Source: CAZYMF01 sp964648215 (GTDB lineage: Bacteria > Desulfobacterota > Binatia > HRBIN30 > JACQVA1). From it: a DNA stretch of 14,481 nt. The notes beneath the pieces were generated by a model. The model had not been told where the DNA came from, did no database searches, and saw only the letters and a list, made by a program, of their open reading frames with translations. Below are positions 13,366 to 14,481 of the stretch, piece by piece (within the stretch, counting starts at the first letter, position 1; each line of letters begins with the position of its first letter). The position numbers were made by a program, and so were the translations under genes. Location of the stretch: positions 1-14,481 of the forward strand of contig CAZYMF010000122.1 of NCBI GenBank assembly GCA_964648215.1. The letters are read 5' to 3'.

Positions 13366-13899
13366 ATGCCGAATTTTCGCCATCGTCTTCCACGCAGTCA
13401 GCAGAAGGTTTACGACCGCAGTAACGCGATTCCGGCGATCCCCCTGCGCGTGAGCCCCCGGCTCAGGCGCGCCACGGATCTACTGACGCAGCACCTGCCC
13501 GAGGGGCGGCAAGCGATGGTCGAGCGCCTCGCGCAGGCCATCGGCGACGAGATCTGTCTCGCCCTGCGCGTGCCGGCGGTGAAGGTGCACGTGCGCGGAA
13601 CGCGCCCCTCCGACGGGCGCGGCGAGCTGCATGGGCTCTACAGCCCGGGCCGGAGGCAGGACCGGATCGAGGTCTGGATGATCACCGCGAAACGCGGCCA
13701 GGTGGTGGCCTTCAAGACGTTCCTGCGCACGCTGCTGCACGAGATCTGCCACCACCTCGACTACGAGCTGCTGCGGCTGAGCGTGTCGCTGCACACCGAT
13801 GGTTTCTTCAAACGGGAATCGAGTCTCTTTGGACAGATCGCGCGCCCGCTGCCCGAGATCGGCGCGCCGCGGAAGCTGGCGATGGGGGATGCCGAATGA
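13366..13899 (+). CDS. SprT-like zinc metallopeptidase domain protein
   Basis: 177-residue predicted cytoplasmic protein with a zincin motif H125-E-I-C-H129 inside LLHEICHHLDYELL. A second conserved cluster, HTDGFFKRESSLF (H143), lies 14 residues beyond H129. The HExxH ... HxxGFF-type spacing resembles SprT/Spartan-like peptidases, where the later His is the third zinc ligand. E151 in the same cluster would be the alternative ligand if it were a gluzincin. Before the motif come a helical segment (about 45-68) and a strand-like region GELHGLYSP-IEVWMI. Substrate is unknown; SprT relatives act on DNA-bound proteins, but this is not shown here. The ATG at 13366 lacks a strong Shine-Dalgarno. The next gene starts 47 bp after the stop, or overlaps it by 4 bp if the alternative ATG at 13896 is used. 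Confidence 0.7.
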   Translation: MPNFRHRLPRSQQKVYDRSNAIPAIPLRVSPRLRRATDLLTQHLPEGRQAMVERLAQAIGDEICLALRVPAVKVHVRGTRPSDGRGELHGLYSPGRRQDRIEVWMITAKRGQVVAFKTFLRTLLHEICHHLDYELLRLSVSLHTDGFFKRESSLFGQIARPLPEIGAPRKLAMGDAE

Positions 13900-13946
13900 A
13901 GATGCAAATGCACGCGCTGAGCGCTACGCTAACGAGGGAAGACGGC

Positions 13947-14481
13947 ATGACCGAGCCTCGCATCGAAATCACGGACAATCTGGATCTGCTCCTGGGGGTG
14001 TTGCCACCGCGGGTGCGGCAACAGCTCGAGGCGGCCCCCGCGCTGGAGACGCTCATCGAAGTCGTCCTCGATCTCGGCCGTCAGGCCGAGGCGCGCTTCC
14101 CCTCCGGGGGGCTCCCGCTCAATCGCGGGCAGGTCACGCGTGAGGATCTCGACTACATGGTGGCGCGCATCGGCGCCTTCACCAAGGACAACCGCGCCGG
14201 GATCGAGCGGACGTTGCACCGCATCTCCGCCTTGCGCAACCGCTTCGGCGAGATCATCGGCCTCACCTGTCGGGTCGGACGGGCGGTCTACGGCACCGTG
14301 GAGATCGTCCGCGACGTGATCGAGTCGGGCAAAAGCGTGCTCATCCTCGGTCGGCCCGGGGTGGGCAAGACCACGCTGCTGCGCGAGGCCGCGCGCGTCC
14401 TGGCCGACGATCTCGGGCGGCGCGTAGTGATCGTCGACACCTCGAACGAGATCGCCGGCGACGGCGACATCCCCCACCCCG
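13947..14481 (+). CDS. Ycf45/R3H-type AAA ATPase, N-terminal part (3' truncated by window)
   Basis: 178 codons are visible and remain open at the window end. The N-terminus contains ITDNLDLLLGVLPPRVRQQL and then LIEVVLDLGRQAEARFP, characteristic of the Ycf45/Slr0374 family. DVIESGKSVLILGRPGVGKTT follows, with Walker A at residues 135-143 (G135 to T143, K141). RVVIVDTSNEI (Walker B strand, D164) and GDGDIPHP complete the visible part. Family members usually end in an R3H single-stranded nucleic acid-binding domain, which would lie beyond the window. Function in the family is poorly defined. The ATG at 13947 has GAGGGA at 13934-13939, seven bases before it. An in-frame ATG at 13896 overlaps the upstream TGA (ATGA) but would add 17 unconserved residues. 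Confidence 0.88.
   Translation, partial: MTEPRIEITDNLDLLLGVLPPRVRQQLEAAPALETLIEVVLDLGRQAEARFPSGGLPLNRGQVTREDLDYMVARIGAFTKDNRAGIERTLHRISALRNRFGEIIGLTCRVGRAVYGTVEIVRDVIESGKSVLILGRPGVGKTTLLREAARVLADDLGRRVVIVDTSNEIAGDGDIPHP

Noticed and set aside
1..14481. tRNA, rRNA, CRISPR array, insertion sequence or phage genes
   Set aside because: No cloverleaf, no direct repeats with spacers, and no transposase or integrase motifs were seen on either strand.

Overview
This window is strongly GC-rich, densely coded bacterial DNA. Its gene set is aerobic and Gram-negative in flavour: a glycolate oxidase locus, a lipoprotein, a type IV pilin-like protein, a GT-C membrane glycosyltransferase and a periplasmic glycine-zipper protein. 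It also carries a REP-like palindrome of a kind common in proteobacterial intergenic DNA. This suggests a high-GC proteobacterium or a lineage of the former Deltaproteobacteria, such as Binatota/Desulfobacterota. That placement is inference only: there is no rRNA or other taxonomic marker here. The 100-N gap shows the source is a draft scaffold.

Layout. Positions 1-2896 (+) hold the end of glcD followed by glcE and glcF, the three subunits of glycolate oxidase. A REP-like hairpin lies in the glcD-glcE gap, and glcE-glcF are spaced as a tight operon. Positions 2905-6314 are all on the minus strand. In transcription order they carry a sugar-1-phosphate-type nucleotidyltransferase, a galactokinase-family GHMP kinase (ATGA overlap), a predicted lipoprotein and a small pilin-like protein. 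Positions 6501-9166 (+) carry a ketopantoate reductase (PanE) family protein, a JAMM/MPN metallopeptidase (GTGA overlap) and a cation/Ca2+ exchanger-like membrane protein. Thioredoxin (9184-9510, minus) converges on the exchanger gene. It diverges from a 993-residue membrane glycosyltransferase with two C-terminal PA14-like modules (9697-12678, +). A glycine-zipper, signal-peptide protein (12666-13192, minus) is split by the gap. Positions 13366-14481 (+) hold a SprT-like zinc metallopeptidase gene and the start of a Ycf45/R3H-type AAA ATPase that runs off the window.

How the genes work together. GlcDEF should oxidise glycolate to glyoxylate and pass electrons to the respiratory chain. The kinase/nucleotidyltransferase pair looks like a two-step sugar activation unit (sugar to sugar-1-P to NDP-sugar), which could feed glycan synthesis. 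The large GT-C protein may belong to the same surface-glycan world, but no direct link is visible. The remaining genes are mostly housekeeping singletons.

I found no clearly new multi-gene system. The items most worth following are the GALK2-like kinase coupled to the nucleotidyltransferase, the GT-C/PA14 fusion, the PanE-JAMM coupling, and the gap with identical 55-bp flanks, which looks like an assembly artefact that can be closed in frame.
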